Shown here in pieces: positions 10,687-22,717 of a stretch of 64,000 nt of DNA. Every line of letters starts with the position of its first letter. The stretch's first letter is position 1. Made by a program: the position numbers and the translations under genes. The DNA comes from Craterostigma plantagineum (lineage: Eukaryota; Streptophyta; Magnoliopsida; Lamiales; Linderniaceae), in the NCBI GenBank assembly GCA_027422505.1, contig JAPQWV010001117.1:59001-123000 (forward strand), written 5' to 3'. The notes below the pieces were generated by a model. That model saw only the letters and a list, made by a program, of their open reading frames with translations, did not search any database and was not told the origin of the DNA.

Positions 10687-10760
10687 GAGCCCAAGAACAT
10701 GAACTCTCTCTTAGCCGATAAAAAGAGACAGAGAATCTCCTCTCGAAGAAGCAGAAAATT

Positions 10761-11049
10761 ATGACGAAGGTATTTCCTAACGCATCATTGGCCGCAGTTT
10801 CGGACGCAGGAAACTCATCATCATCGTCATCGGCTTGTGATGACTCGCGCGAAATCAACCGCGCGAGTTCGTCGGCCGCTGCGGCGCTCACCGTGTGGAA
10901 GAAATCGTTGCTCTTCAACTGCGACGGTTTCACGGTGTTCGACTCCGTCAGATCTAGTGTTCAGAGTCGACAATTACATGTCTCACCACAAGGGAGAGAT
11001 CCTTCTCATGGACGCTTCAGGCAATTGTCTCCTCACCATTCGCCGGAAG
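10761..11049 (+). pseudogene. LURP-one-related (LOR8-like) protein, exon 1, frameshifted
   Basis: Exon 1 begins MTKVFPNAS, a start typical of LOR8-type proteins. It has a Ser/Ala-rich linker, then the tubby-like LOR fold (LTVWKKSLLFNCDGFTVFDS). After FDS (ending 10946) only four bases, gtca, precede DLVFRVDNYMSHHKGE, which is in another frame; the family has two codons there, so two bases are missing. The exon ends ...LLTIRRK at 11049, followed by a GT donor. LOR (DUF567) proteins are plant-specific with poorly known roles; the founder LURP1 acts in defence against oomycetes. The frameshift could be real (pseudogene or null allele) or a sequence error. Confidence 0.85.
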
Positions 11050-11077
11050 GTAAAATATTCCTTTTGACGTAGGTTTC

Positions 11078-11550
11078 TGATATGGGGCCAACCCAATCAA
11101 CAATATTTTATGTGTGGGGGCTCTGGATAATTTGCGGTAGACTAACAGTTATGTAGTTTTCTGGGTAAGCGAAGTGTTGTGGATGCTGGGACATAAACAG
11201 AAAGAACAACAGGGATTTACGTGGTTCGAATCCTGTTGGATTCTACGTCCACGGGGCGCTGGGAACTGTCTTTCACTAAGTAGCAACACGTTACACACTC
11301 ATATAATCCTCTCCTTCACTCCTAAAATATGAAAACACGTTTAAGATATCTAAAGAGAGAATACTGTGTGAATGCTTTTGTAGAGAGATGATCCTTCTGG
11401 AAAATATGGCCAAGTCCTCCTTTTATAGCAGCTCCCCTCCGTTTATCTGATGCTAGGTTCCAGGATTTCTGGGGGGACGTACCACCTAGGGTGCTTAGGA
11501 AAGATGACTGATTGCTTGATGGAATGACTCTGCGATAGTTACAGTGAGGT
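11078..11550 (-). repeat. 3' LTR of element D, part 1
   Basis: The sequence from tgatatggggcc to acagtgaggt matches 31616-32091 of the other LTR almost base for base. It is cut at 11550 by E and continues after 22105. It contains the stem-loop gaatcc-tgtt-ggattc at 11228-11243. Confidence 0.95.
11220..11253 (-). other. Stem-loop in LTR D (shared with A)
   Basis: The core gaatcctgttggattc (11228-11243) is a 6-bp stem with a 4-nt loop. It is framed by cgtgg (11220-11224) and ccacg (11249-11253). The copy in the other LTR is at 31765-31780. Confidence 0.75.
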
Positions 11551-11856
11551 TGTGGCGCCCCGCCATCTACTAAACTTTCTAACGTTATCTTACGTGACTA
11601 AATATAATATAAAGTAAACAATACGCGAAAATGTGTATTAAATTTTTCCTTTTATATAAAGGAAGTCATTATGTACATGCTCAAAACATCGCTCCAACCC
11701 TATATACAAGGGAAGTGTATAAGTGCGAAGCAAAAGAAACCCTAACGCCCGGCCACACAGGTCGCATCCATGTACACACCACCCCCAAAAGTCGCTGGAA
11801 GCTTCAAAAGGTAAGCATTGCCATCAAAAGCGATCACGTACCGTGGTCGCGTGAAC

Positions 11857-12598
11857 CTACAACACATAAAGTAAGGGGTGAGCTATAAAGCTCAGTAAGT
11901 AGGAATATGCAATGTCGTGAACGTGAAAACCCTCGCAAAGGCATCCGCGCCAATGCATCTCACACCTCATAAAACAAACTCGATCTCATATCTCTCAGGG
12001 CCCTCGGCTAACTTGCTATGCACCATAAAGAGCTCTAATCCAACACGGATAAATGTGGCAGCGACCTACGCTGGGTAGCCTACGCTAGGTTTCCCTAGGT
12101 CGCACCCTCCCAGGTCGTCCCCTCTGTCGTGCGGTAGCCCACGCTGGTAGCCTACGCTGGTTAGCCTACGCTAGGGTTTCCCCTCAGGTCGCTCCTTTCC
12201 AGGTCGCACCCTCCAGATCGCATCCCTCCGCTATCAGGGCATCAGCCCAAATAAAATAAACAGGGCAGAAGCCCAATAAAATATATATAATCAACGACGC
12301 ACCACGCCGTCCTGGTGCCATAGAAGTAGCCCTGACTCAACTGCGAGCCGACATCAAATGCCTATATCGGCAAATATTATTCGCCCTCAGGCGATAAATA
12401 CCGTGCATGCTCATCTCACATAAACCCCAAGTGTCTCGTGCATGCACATGAATATGCAATGTGAATTAATATTATAAACATTTATCATGCAGAAGCATGT
12501 CAAATAATTCACGTAATAATATAAACACCCAAGCACATAGTCACGTAATTCAAGCACATACAAATACATTATGTGTTGTAATTGAAATTCCCACTTAC
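11857..12598 (-). other. Conserved hairpins and arms of LTR E (left copy)
   Basis: On the plus strand arm 2 is ctacaacacataaa (11857-11870), hairpin 2 is tgagctataaagctca (11879-11894), arm 1 is attatgtgttgtaa (12568-12581) and hairpin 1 is gtaattg...cacttac (12578-12598). Both arms carry the ACAT form where B and G carry ACGT. Confidence 0.6.
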
Positions 12599-12784
12599 CC
12601 TGTATCCTTAGTTATTAGCTTATCGTACTGTAAATTGCTAACCTTCGAACCCTAAATATTGAAACATATAAAATTAGGGTTTGTTAGTCTAATTATAAAT
12701 TCACTAAATTGGCTTAATTTGAAAACCCTAATTTTAACTTCTAAATTTCGAAATCCTAAAATTTAGAACTTTAACCTAGACTAA

Positions 12785-13420
12785 GAAATATTATTTTGGA
12801 GATAGATCTCGAGTGGAATTGTGAAATGCTATTGATATAAATCTCGGCATGTTATCAATCTCGACATATATTAGCTATGGATATCGAACTACATAAATAA
12901 ATCTCTGACATAGTTGATAAATCTCGATATGAATCTCGAGATGTGTCAAGTTATAACAAAAGTCGAAAGGTAAAATGTCAAAATATGTTATGTAAGGATT
13001 TCGATATCCATCATAAAACTAAATTTCGGTATAAATCTCGACATTGTAATCAAAATATCGAGATGTATGTTAAGCTTTTACAAATGTCGAGATGTTAAAA
13101 CAAGATGTCGATATGGAATAGGTTTCGAAGTTGTTTTCAACATCAATTCTCGACATTACACTCTTACCTCGACATTTGATTAGTCAATACACTAAGATTT
13201 CGAATTAAATAATGCACAAAGATGTCACAGATTTCGAGATGTATGCTTGGGAATATAACCAAGATGTCGAGATGTTATTATGTATAGAAATTTCGATGTT
13301 TCTTCAAGATTACAAAAAAAAAAACAAAAAAAAACAAAATTCCTATCCATACGAAATAATAAATTCAAGTCTTTTCCCTAAAACAACTCGACATCTCTTC
13401 AATCCACCCGAGAATTACCT
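12785..13420 (-). repeat. Swarm of tctcgaga/tcgacat motifs in LTR E (left copy)
   Basis: Many copies of aatctcgacat, atcgagatgt and the palindrome atctcgagat are scattered irregularly. The right LTR has the same block at about 20395-20880. Confidence 0.75.
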
Positions 13421-14522
13421 AAGTGAATGCTCAAAATTTCAGACCCTTCGAGCTTTTGTCTATACGAATATTGTTTTTCCTACAAAAATGATTTCAACTT
13501 GATTAACCTTCAGACTTAAGCACATATGAATCTAAGCGGTTGGGTTAGCACAAACTTAAACCTAGAAGTTAGGGTTTTCAGAATAAAAATTTATCTCTAA
13601 CCTCTTGAATACGAGAATTCTTATTGAAAACATATGAACTAATAAGGATCAATACTAAATTAGGTGTCCAAACTTACTTCCCACCCGAAGAGTTGTCCTA
13701 AATCGTTCTTATATCTAGTTTACTCATAATTCGTCTAAATAAAATCCTCCAAGCTTAAACCTATACAAACCGTAAACACAAACGTAACCTTTGGTGTTTA
13801 ATATTCTCTAATACACATGAAGATAAAAGATAGTTATGATAGAAATTATACCTCTTAGCTTTGTGCGAAATTCAATACAGCTCTTAGTTCTTCTTACTCC
13901 AAGTTTTCGATGGTTTATGTTTAATGAATTGGAGTTTTCATTCTTTATCCTTAAAGGTGGCGTGTTTGAGTAAACAATTAGTATCAAGTCCTTATCCTTA
14001 TTCTATTTTACCTTACTTTAGTTTACCTTCTAGCTTAAGTAATCGAAGTTTATCATTTCATTCGAAATCCGCTGTGGTTCTTTGATTTCGATATTTCAAG
14101 TAATTACCTATCGAGATTTCTAAATCTCGAGACTAAGAGACTCTACAATTGTTTTCTTTCGATGTTGGTTATTTTCGATCTTCATCTTATCGACTTCCCC
14201 TTGCAACTATAAATTTCAAGGTTGATTAATCAGTACCAAGATTGCGAGATGTGTTTCGAATTCATTCCTACCAATTCATGTTTCCAGAATATAATATCAA
14301 CACCTAATATACTAAATTTTCTAGGTTAGCATGCCATGTATTAGAAACCCTAAAATGAATAACTATCCTAAATTAAATTAATTAATATATGTCATGTTAG
14401 CATATAACATGAAATCATTTAAGCACATGAAAATCACAAAACATGTCTCATGTAGTCACGTAAGTCACATAATATATATGCATATTTATTGGCCAACTTA
14501 CGTGCGAGACCCGGGTATTACA

Positions 14523-14535
14523 TCCTCCCTCCCTT
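14523..14535 (-). other. Polypurine tract of element E
   Basis: On the minus strand aagggagggagga directly precedes the 3' LTR start TGTAATACCC. Confidence 0.8.
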
Positions 14536-14563
14536 AAAAGGGATTTCGCCCCCGAAATCAGGT

Positions 14564-14790
14564 AGGGAGAAAAAGCTCAGGGTAGCGATTCCTCATATCA
14601 TCTTCTCGTTCCCAAGTGGCTTCTTCTGTTGACTGATTCTGCCATAATACTTTTACTAACGGGATCTCTTCCGCAACCGCTTTACTTCGTGCATCAAAAT
14701 TTCTACGGGTCTCTCCTCATAACTCAAGTCGGGCTTGAGTTGTTGGTGAAAATTTTCGTTATTCAGGACATGACTGGGATCTCCGCGTAT
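14564..14790 (-). pseudogene. Chromodomain at the Pol C-terminus (element E)
   Basis: On the minus strand the text [20 protein letters not shown] then EEATWEREDDMRNRYPELF is visible, with VKVLW just before the Glu-rich part. This is the C-terminal chromodomain of plant chromoviruses, which directs integration to marked chromatin. Two single-base shifts, one after KYA near 14785 and one before VKVLW near 14660, take it out of frame with integrase. The stop TGA lies near 14564, followed closely by the purine tract. Confidence 0.82.
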
Positions 14791-15050
14791 TTTCGTAACG
14801 TCGATATGTGAAAGATGTCATGAACCCGAGCTAACGACGCTGGTAACTCTAGCTGGTAAGCAACTTCGCCAACTTTCTTTATTATTCTAAACGGTCCAAC
14901 ATACCTAGGACTCAATTTGCCTTTATTTCCAAATCGCTTCACGCCTTTCATTGGGGATACCTTTAGGAATACCCAATCATCTGTTGTAAACTGTAACGGT
15001 CTTCGTTTTTGGTTTGCGTAATCTACTCTGGGCCGTTCGCATTCTTTCAC
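14763..15050 (-). pseudogene. Integrase C-terminal region (element E)
   Basis: The 95-codon frame has [38 protein letters not shown] and [20 protein letters not shown]. This is the GPY/F-type C-terminal module of gypsy integrase. It overlaps the upstream integrase frame in a different phase, so a shift near 15000-15040 separates it from the core. It ends in the shift before the chromodomain. Confidence 0.85.
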
Positions 15051-16632
15051 GTATCTTTGAAATGGCCTCCGTCATTTCTTGCACTAAGTCAGGACCTAAT
15101 ACCGCTCGCTCACCAACCTCATCCCAGTGTATTGGAGATCTGCACTTACGTCCGTATAAAGCTTCATAAGGGGCCATTCCAATCGTCGCGTGATAGCTGT
15201 TGTTGTAAGAGAATTCGATCAATGGAAGATATCGGCTCCAATTCCCTTTAAAATCGAGTACGCACGCCGTTAACATATCTTCCAATGTCTGGATTGTTCG
15301 TTCTGACTGTCCGTCAGTTTGGGAATGATAGGCAGTACTGAAAGAAAGCTTGGTTCCCAGTGCCTTCTGCAAACTCATCCAGAACTTAGACAGGAATCTT
15401 GAATCTCGGTCGGAAATGATCGAAATTGGAACTCCGTGTAGTCGAACTATCTCTTGAACATATAATTCTGCGTATCGCTCCAAGGAGAATGTCGAGTTGA
15501 TCGGCAAAAAGTGCGCAGATTTGGTCAATCGATCAACAATTACCCAAATAGCATTGTGGCCTTTCACTGTTTTCGGCAAGCCAACGACGAAATCCATCGT
15601 GATATGGTCCCATTTCCATTCGGGAACTGGCAAAGACTGTAATGTTCCTGCCGGTCGTTGGTGTTCCGCTTTTATCTGTTGGCAAGTCAGACATTGACTT
15701 ACGAATGTTGCAATATCTCTCTTCATTCCTGGCCACCAATAGTTATTTCGTAAGTCCCTATACATCTTGGTCGCTCCGGGGTGTATGGAATAGACCGTAG
15801 TATGTGCTTCCGTCAGAATAATCTTTCGTAGTTCCGTGTTATTGGGCACGTATAAGCGATTCTTGTAATATAAGCTTCCATCTTTTCGTACTTCAAAATC
15901 AGGGGGCACTTCTTCTTTTTGCACGCCTTTAATCTTCAAATAGAATTCATCCCTTTCTTGTGCGTTCCTGATCTGCTCTATTAATGTAGGTTGGAGGGTC
16001 AGTGCTGCCAATTTCGCTTCAACTTCGCCCAATTGTACAATTTCCACCTCGAGTTGTTGTAGCTCCGCGCTCACAGCTTTTCGGCTTAATGCATCGGCGA
16101 CCACATTTGCTTTGCTTGGATGGTAATTGATTACGCAGTCATAATCTTTAACAAGCTCCAGCCACCATCGCTGCCTCATATTTAACTCCTTCTGGGTGAA
16201 GAAGTATTTCAGACTCTTGTGGTCTGTGAAAATTTCGCATCGTTCACCGTATAGATAGTGCCTCCAGATCTTCAAAGCAAAGACTACTGCGGCGAGCTCC
16301 AAATCATGAGTCGGATAATTCTTTTCATATTCTTTTAACTGTCGGGAAGCATACGCAACCATGTTCCCATTTTGCATTAATACACATCCCAGACCATTTT
16401 TCGAAGCATCCCTGTATACTGAAAATCCTCCGATCCCCGTGGGCATCGTCAGAACTGGGGCCGAGGTGAGTCTTCTTTTTAATTCCTGAAAACTCTGTTC
16501 GCATTCGTCGCTCCAGTGAAATGGGGCATTCTTCTTCGTCAACTTTGTTAATGTTGAGGCGATCTTCGAGAAGTCTTTAATAAATTTTCTGTAATACCCG
16601 CTAGGCCAAGAAACTACGTACTTCGGTGACAT
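14977..16632 (-). pseudogene. RNase H and integrase of chromovirus E
   Basis: The open frame is 551 codons. It begins in the RT connection region ([22 protein letters not shown]). RNase H follows ([38 protein letters not shown]). The integrase zinc module is next ([27 protein letters not shown]), then the DDE core ([29 protein letters not shown]). All catalytic acidic residues are visible. The first ~10 codons overlap the RT frame in another phase, marking a frameshift near 16610. The last residues ([10 protein letters not shown]) are out-of-frame read-through. Confidence 0.92.
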
Positions 16633-17614
16633 TGGTTGGTTGGGGCCAATTATTTATAGCTTCGATCTTGCTTGGGTCCACGGAAGTTCCTGCTCCCGAG
16701 ATGACGTGTCCCAAGAATGCGACTTGGTTCAGCCAGAACTCACATTTCTTGAACTTAGCGTATAATTCTTTCTCTCGTAGTATCTCAAGAACGATATTCA
16801 AATGTTGTTCATGTTCATTCTTCATCCTAGAATAGATAAGGATGTCATCGATAAATACGATGACAAATTTGTCCAGAAATGGCTTGAATATGCGATTCAT
16901 TAGGTCCATGAACGCCGCTGGCGCATTAGTCAGCCCAAAAGGCATGACTAAGAACTCGTAGTGCCCATATCTTGTACTGAAAGCGGTCTTTGGAACGTCT
17001 TCCTCTCGGATCTTCAACTGGTGATATCCCGATCTTAAGTCTATCTTTGAGAACACCGTTGCACCTTGCAATTGATCAAATAGATCATCAGTTCTCGGTA
17101 GAGGGTATTTATTCTTGATGGTAATCTTGTTCAGTTCTCGGTAATCAATACAGAGTCTCATCGATCCATCTTTCTTTTTAACAAACAGCACCGGTGCTCC
17201 CCATGGTGAGAAGCTAGGCTGAATGAATCCCTTTTGTAATAATTCATCTAGCTGCTCTTTCAGTTCCTTCAATTCGGTTGGAGCTAACCGGTAAGGAGCC
17301 TTCGAAATTGGTGCGGATCCTGGTATTAAATCGATCGTGAATTGGATCTCACGATCAGGAGGGAGTCCGGATAAATCTTCTGGAAAAACATCGGGAAATT
17401 CTCGTACTACTGGAATTTCTTCTAATTTCGGGGACAAGCGTTCCTCTGATGTTATTGCAAAAATGAGGTATGCTTCACATCCAGCCTTGATCAAACGTCG
17501 TGCCTTCAATGCCGAAATCTTCGGAATACCTTTGCCTTTAGTTGTTCCAGTAAAGACGAACGGTTCACTTTTCTCTAAGCTGAACGTGACTGTTTTGTGG
17601 TTACAATCGATCAC
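16601..17614 (-). pseudogene. Reverse transcriptase of chromovirus E
   Basis: This is a 337-codon open segment. It has the protease-RT linker ([21 protein letters not shown]) and the RT fingers and palm ([48 protein letters not shown]). The active site is FIDDILIYS, and [17 protein letters not shown] follows. It would copy element RNA to cDNA in virus-like particles. Its upstream join to protease is interrupted by a stop near 17630. Confidence 0.93.
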
Positions 17615-17632
17615 AGCTCCATATTTAGACAG

Positions 17633-18046
17633 TCAGTCCATTCCTAGGATTACTTCATAATCGTTCATCGGAATGATTATGAGATCTACAGGTAATTCTC
17701 TATCACTAACTAATACTGGGCAATCTCGTAAGATTAGGCTAGTCCGAGTCGAAGCCCCATGTGGAATAGTTACGTTATACTCACAATCAGATTGCTGAGG
17801 TGTAATCCCGAGTCTCGCCAAGTATTTAGATGATGCAAATGAATGCGAGGCTCCTGAGTCTATTAATATGCATGTTGGGGAATGATGTATAGATAAGGTA
17901 CCTGCTACTACTGACGGGTCGGTCTCTGCTTCCTCGGACGTCATGGTATATACACGAGCTGGTACAGTTGGTGGCCTCGCCTGGCCTGCAGCTTGACTTC
18001 CAGAAGTGTTCTCTGGGATTTCGCATAATGCCCTGGCCTTCCGCAT
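17633..18046 (-). pseudogene. Aspartic protease of chromovirus E
   Basis: The frame contains CILIDSGASHSFASSKY, the retropepsin catalytic motif of Ty3/gypsy elements, and ends YEVILGMD, the usual protease end. A stop follows GMD, where RT-linker text should continue (a WL-type codon changed). The upstream zinc knuckle is in another frame. Confidence 0.9.
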
Positions 18047-19004
18047 CTGAAGCAGTTATTAGTCTGTGGAGGACAGTTACCAAAATGTCGTCTCCCACAC
18101 CTTGGACAATTTGGTACCGGTGCGGGAAACCTTGGTGGCATCTGATTTGGTTGTTGAGGTGGTCCAGGTCTATTCTGAAAATTAGGCTTTACGCCCTTTG
18201 GGAAAAACTGTTTCTTCTGGTTCCCTCCACCCCATTGCGTTCCTTGCACAAATTTTCATTTTGCCTCTTGTGCGCGGATAATTCGGGTCTCGGCCTGTTC
18301 AGCGATTAAAGCTCTTTCTGCGACTTGAGCGTATGTGACCCCCTGAAGTCCGGCCATATTCACGTCGCGATACAATTCTGGCTTCAGGCCCTCTAGAAAG
18401 TGTTCGATCTTCAGGACATCAGTGCTAACCATGTGAGTGGCAAACCTCGACAATTGTTCAAATTTTCTGATATACTCAGCCACAGTCATTGTCCCTTGTC
18501 GCAGGTTAATGAACTCATTCATTCTCCGGGCTCGAACTGGAGCATTAAAGTACTTGCTCCTGAAGAGTTCTTTAAAACGATCCCAGCTCATCGTGACCGG
18601 GTCCTCAATTGCCAGGATGGTGTCCCACCAATGGCCCGCACTTCCTCGCAGTAGAAACGCAGCACATAATACTTTCTCTTCCTCGGGAATGCGGCTGTAT
18701 TGGAACATGCTCTCAAGGGTCCTTAGCCAATCTCAGCAGACGTGGGGTCGATAGCGTCTTCGAATGTAGGCGGATTGAGTTTGCGAAACCGTTCCCCAAC
18801 GATCTCGATCCTTTCTGCCTGGGAAGGTCCGCTGGTTTGTTGCCCCTTAGTGTTTCGACGTTGGATTAATTCTTGGATCTGGGCAGATTGCTGACGTACT
18901 AACTCCGTAAGTTAGAGAATAGCAGCGTCACGATTATCAGTCGGTGCTTCGGGTTCTCTACCCCGATCGGAGCTCCCACTACCTTCACTTCTTGTTCTAC
19001 CCAT
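17941..19004 (-). pseudogene. Gag of chromovirus E
   Basis: A start codon at 19004 gives MGRTRSEGSGSSDRGREPE, with a stop after DDAAIL-type text near 18915. The retrotransposon gag domain follows (18256-18708: AFLLRGSAGHWWDTI, FRSKYFNAPVRARRMNEF, VAEYIRKFEQLSRFA). A further frame (17941-18249) has a Pro-rich linker and the knuckle CFRCGRPGHYAK. The last cysteine of the knuckle is lost through a shift near 18040. Gag is therefore in at least three pieces. Confidence 0.88.
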
Positions 19005-19148
19005 CGTAAATATTCCTACCCTGATGTCCCTAAGGCCAATAAATTACGCAACACAAACAAAATTCACATTAATAAAAACTTACTAGCAAGGCTGCTTCCA
19101 CGCTTTTGAGTGTGTGTACATAGACAGTCTACAGAACCTGCAACCGAA

Positions 19149-19160
19149 GCTCTGATACCA
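19149..19160 (-). other. Primer-binding site of element E
   Basis: On the minus strand TGGTATCAGAGC lies two bases inside the 5' LTR end GGCGCCACA. It is the Met-tRNA-type primer site. Confidence 0.9.
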
Positions 19161-19162
19161 CC

Positions 19163-22105
19163 TGTGGCGCCCCGCCATCTACTAACCTTTCTAACGTTAT
19201 CTTCCGTGACTAAATATAATATAAAGTAAACAATACGCGAAAATGCGTAATAAATTTTTCCTTTTATATAAAGGAATTCATTATGTACATGCTCAAAATA
19301 TCGCTCCAACCCTATATACAAGGGAAGTGTATAAGTGCGAAGCAAAAGAAACCCTAACGCCCGTCCACACAGGTCGCATCCATGTACACACCACCCCCAA
19401 AAGTCGCTGGAAGCTTCAAAAGGTAAGCCTTGCCATCAAAAGCGATCACGTACCGTGGTCGCGTGAACCTACAACACATAAAGTAAGGGGTGAGCTATAA
19501 AGCTCAGTAAGTAGGAATATGCAATATCGTGAACGTGAAAACCCTCGCAAAGGCATCCGCGCCAATGCATCTCACACCTCATAAAACAAACTCGATCTCA
19601 TATCTCTCAGGGCCCTCAGCTAACTTGCTATGCACCATAAAGAGCTCTAATCCAACACGGATAAATGTGGCAGCGACCTACGCTGGGTAGCCTACGCTAG
19701 GTTTCCCTAGGTCGCACCCTCCCAGGTCGTCCCCTCTGCCGTGCGGTAGCCCACGCTGGTAGTCTACGCTGGTTAGCCTACGCTAGGGTTTCCCCCTAGG
19801 TCGCTCCTTTCCAGGTCGCATCCCCCCGCTATCAGGGCATCAGCCCATATAAAATAAACAGGGCAGAAGCCCAATAAAATATATAATATAATCGACGACG
19901 CACCACGCCGTCCTGGTGCCATAGAAGTAGCCCTGACTCAACTGCGAGCCGACATCAAATGCCTATATCGGCAAATATTATTCGCCCTCAGGCGATAAAT
20001 ACCGTGCATGCTCATCTCACATAAACCCCAAGTGTCTCGTGCATGCACATGAATATGCAATGTGAATTAATATTATAAACATTTATCATGCAGAAGCATG
20101 TCAAATAATTCACGTAATAATATAAACACCCAAGCACATAGTCACGCAATTCAAGCACATACAAATACATTATGTGTTGTAATTGAAATTCCCACTTACC
20201 TGGTATCCTTAGTTATTAGCTTATCATACTGTAAATTGCTAACCTTCGAACCCTAAATATTGAAACATATAAAATTAGGGTTTGTTAGTCTAATTATAAT
20301 TTCACGAAATTGGCTTAATTTGAAAACCCTAATTTTAACTTATAAATTTCGAAATCCTAAAATTTAGAACTTTAACCTAGACTAAGAAATATTATTTTGG
20401 AGATAGATCTCGAGTGGAATTGTGAAATGCTATTGATATAAATCTCGGCATGTTATCAATCTCGACATATATTAGCTATGGATATCGAACTACATAAATA
20501 AATCTCTGACATAGTTGATAAATCTCGATATGAATCTCGAGATGTGTCAAGTTATAACAAAATTCGAAAGGTAAAATGTCGAAATATGTTATGTAAGGAT
20601 TTCGATATCCATCATAAAACTAAATTTCGGTATAAATCTCGACATTGTAATCAAAATATCGAGATGTATGTTAAGCTTTTACAAATGTCGAGATGTTAAA
20701 ACAAGATGTCGATATGGAATAGGTTTCGAAGTTGTTTTCAACATCAATTCTCGACATTACACTCTTACCTCGACATTTGATTAGTCAATACACTAAGATT
20801 TCGAATTAAATAATGCACAAAGATGTCACAGATTTCGAGATGTATGCTTGGGAATATAACCAAGATGTCGAGATGTTATATGTTTCTTCAAGATTAAAAA
20901 AATAAAAAAAAACAAATTTCCTATCCATCCGAAATAATAAATTCAAGTCTTTTCCCTAAAACAACTCGACCTCTCTTCAATCCACCCGAGAATTACCTAA
21001 GTGAATGCTCAAAATTTCAGACCCATAGAGCTTTTGTCTATACGAGTATTGTTTTTCCTACAAAAATGATTTCAACTTGATTAACCTTCAGACTTAAGCA
21101 CATATGAATCTAAGCGGTTGGGTTAGCACAAACTTAAACCTAGAAGTTAGGGTTTTCAGAATAAAAATTTATCTCTAACCTCTTGAATACGAGAATTCTT
21201 ATTGAAAAACATATGAACTAATAAGGATCAATACTAAATTAGGTGTCCAAACTTACTTCCCACCCGAAGAGTTGTCCTAAATCGTTCTTATATCTAGTTT
21301 ACTCATAATTCGTCTAAATAAAATCCTCCAAGCTTAAACCTATACAAACCGTAAACACAAACGTAACCTTTGGTGTTTAATATTCTCTAATACACATGAA
21401 GACAAAAGATAGTTATGATAGAAATTATACCTCTTAGCTTTGTGCGAAATTCAATACAGCTCTTAGTTCTTCTTACTCCAAGTTTTCGATGGTTTATGTT
21501 TAATGAATTGGAGTTTTCATTCTTTATCCTTAAAGGTGACGTGTTTGAGTAAACAATTAGTATTTATCAAGTCCTTATCCTTATTCTATTTTTACCTTAC
21601 TTTAGTTTACCTTCTAGCTTAAGTAATCGAAGTTTATCATTTCATTCGAAATCCGCTATGGTTCTTTGATTTCGATATTTCAAGTAATTACCTATCGAGA
21701 TTTCTAAATCTCGAGACTAAGAGACTCTACAATTGATTTCTTTCGATGTTGGTTATTTTCGATCTTCATCTTATCGACTTCCCCTTGCAACTATAAATTT
21801 CAAGGTTGATTAATCAGTACCAAGATTGCGAGATGTGTTTCGAATTCATTCCTACCAATTCATGTTTCCAGAATATAATATCAACACCTAATATACTAAA
21901 TTTTCTAGGTTAGCATGCCATGTATTAGAAACCCTAAAATGAATAACTATCCTAAATTAATTAATTCATATATGTCATGTTAGCATATAACATGAAATCA
22001 TTTAAGCACATGAAAATCACAAAACATGTCTCATGCAGTCACGTAAGTCACATAATATATATGCATATTTATTTGCCAACTTACGTGCGGGACCCGGGTA
22101 TTACA
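19163..22105 (-). repeat. 5' LTR of chromovirus E
   Basis: The LTR is 2,943 bp, nearly identical to 11551-14522 and with the same internal order of modules. Short frames in it match frames in the left LTR only because the LTRs are copies; no coding is inferred. Confidence 0.95.
19469..20199 (-). other. Conserved hairpins and arms of LTR E (right copy)
   Basis: Arm 2 is ctacaacacataaag (19469-19483), hairpin 2 is tgagctataaagctca (19491-19506), arm 1 is attatgtgttgtaa (20169-20182) and hairpin 1 ends at 20199. Confidence 0.6.
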
Positions 22106-22356
22106 GAGGTGATCAGTAATATCTTCCTGTGAGAAAGTGACACGTGTTCCTGCAACTGTCTTCCCTCCTTTCCACTGTTCCTGCGCTTTTGTACACAATG
22201 GTTCTTCTTCTTTTGTCCGGTCAAGACTTGTGCCTGTCAAGTCCTGGCAGGTCCTTCTTCCCAGGCGGATACTTCACTATGGGCCCTTCTTCATGGGCCT
22301 TGTTGGGCCTTTCTTTATTTGCTTTTTCTCGGCCCGTCTCAGTTGAATCCACATCA
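22106..22356 (-). repeat. 3' LTR of element D, part 2
   Basis: The first five bases gaggt are the target duplication of E. The rest (gatcagtaatatcttcc to tccacatca) matches 32086-32330. The two parts make an LTR of about 719 bp, against 715 bp for the other copy. Confidence 0.93.
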
Positions 22357-22717
22357 ACCACTCCCCTACTCTAATTTATTTTTGGGAACAAAAGTGAATT
22401 AGAGTAAATAAGTAAGTTAGGTCTTACCTCCCCTTAAGGTCCTTCCGTCATGATTCACTGAAAGGACGCGACCTTTCTTGCTCCCTTCGGTGTCTTGGAA
22501 ACCGCCCCCTTTTTAAGGGTGGCTCCTCTCAATGCCCTTCTGTCATGATTTCCTGCAGGGATGTGACTTTTCCTTCTCAGTGCCTTGGGAACTGCTTCTT
22601 TTTTAAGTGTGGCTTCTGGAAGTTCATTCTTATTTTTTGAAGAGTTGCTTCGTTGTTTAACAGGTACGTCTCTCTCTCTTTCTCCCTTTCTACTTCTTCT
22701 TCTTCCTCTGTCTCTAT
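22357..22717. other. Element D: region between 3' LTR and antisense ORF
   Basis: The LTR-adjacent bases read as a purine tract on the minus strand (agtaggggagtggt). A duplicated tgtcatgattYMctg segment occurs at about 22447 and 22542. The rest looks like promoter and leader for the plus-strand ORF; no clear TATA box was recognised. Confidence 0.45.

Larger units (their letters stand above)
11551..14522 (-). repeat. 3' LTR of chromovirus E
   Basis: The LTR is 2,972 bp. In sense order it has TGTAATACCCGGGTC at 14522, a 5' region, a swarm of tcgacat/ctcgagat motifs (12785-13420), hairpin 1 and arm 1 (12568-12598), duplicated acgctggtagcc blocks (about 12065-12175), hairpin 2 and arm 2 (11857-11894), and the end GGGGCGCCACA. 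Confidence 0.95.
11551..22105 (-). mobile_element. Full-length chromovirus E (Tekay/Del-like), inserted in D
   Basis: Two ~2.95-kb LTRs (11551-14522 and 19163-22105) start TGTGGCGCC and end GTATTACA on the plus strand. They are flanked by a perfect 5-bp duplication gaggt (11546-11550 and 22106-22110). Between them, on the minus strand, are the primer site, gag, protease, RT, RNase H, integrase, a chromodomain and the purine tract, in that order. By eye the two LTRs differ by few substitutions and short indels (for example 14 bp near 12210 and 17 bp near 13280), so insertion is fairly recent. Gag-pol nevertheless has several frameshifts. Confidence 0.95.

Noticed and set aside
11631..11888. 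An 85-codon frame found in both copies of LTR E (11631-11888 and 19243-19500)
   Set aside because: The match is due to the two LTRs being copies. The frame is on the strand opposite to E and has no known domain.
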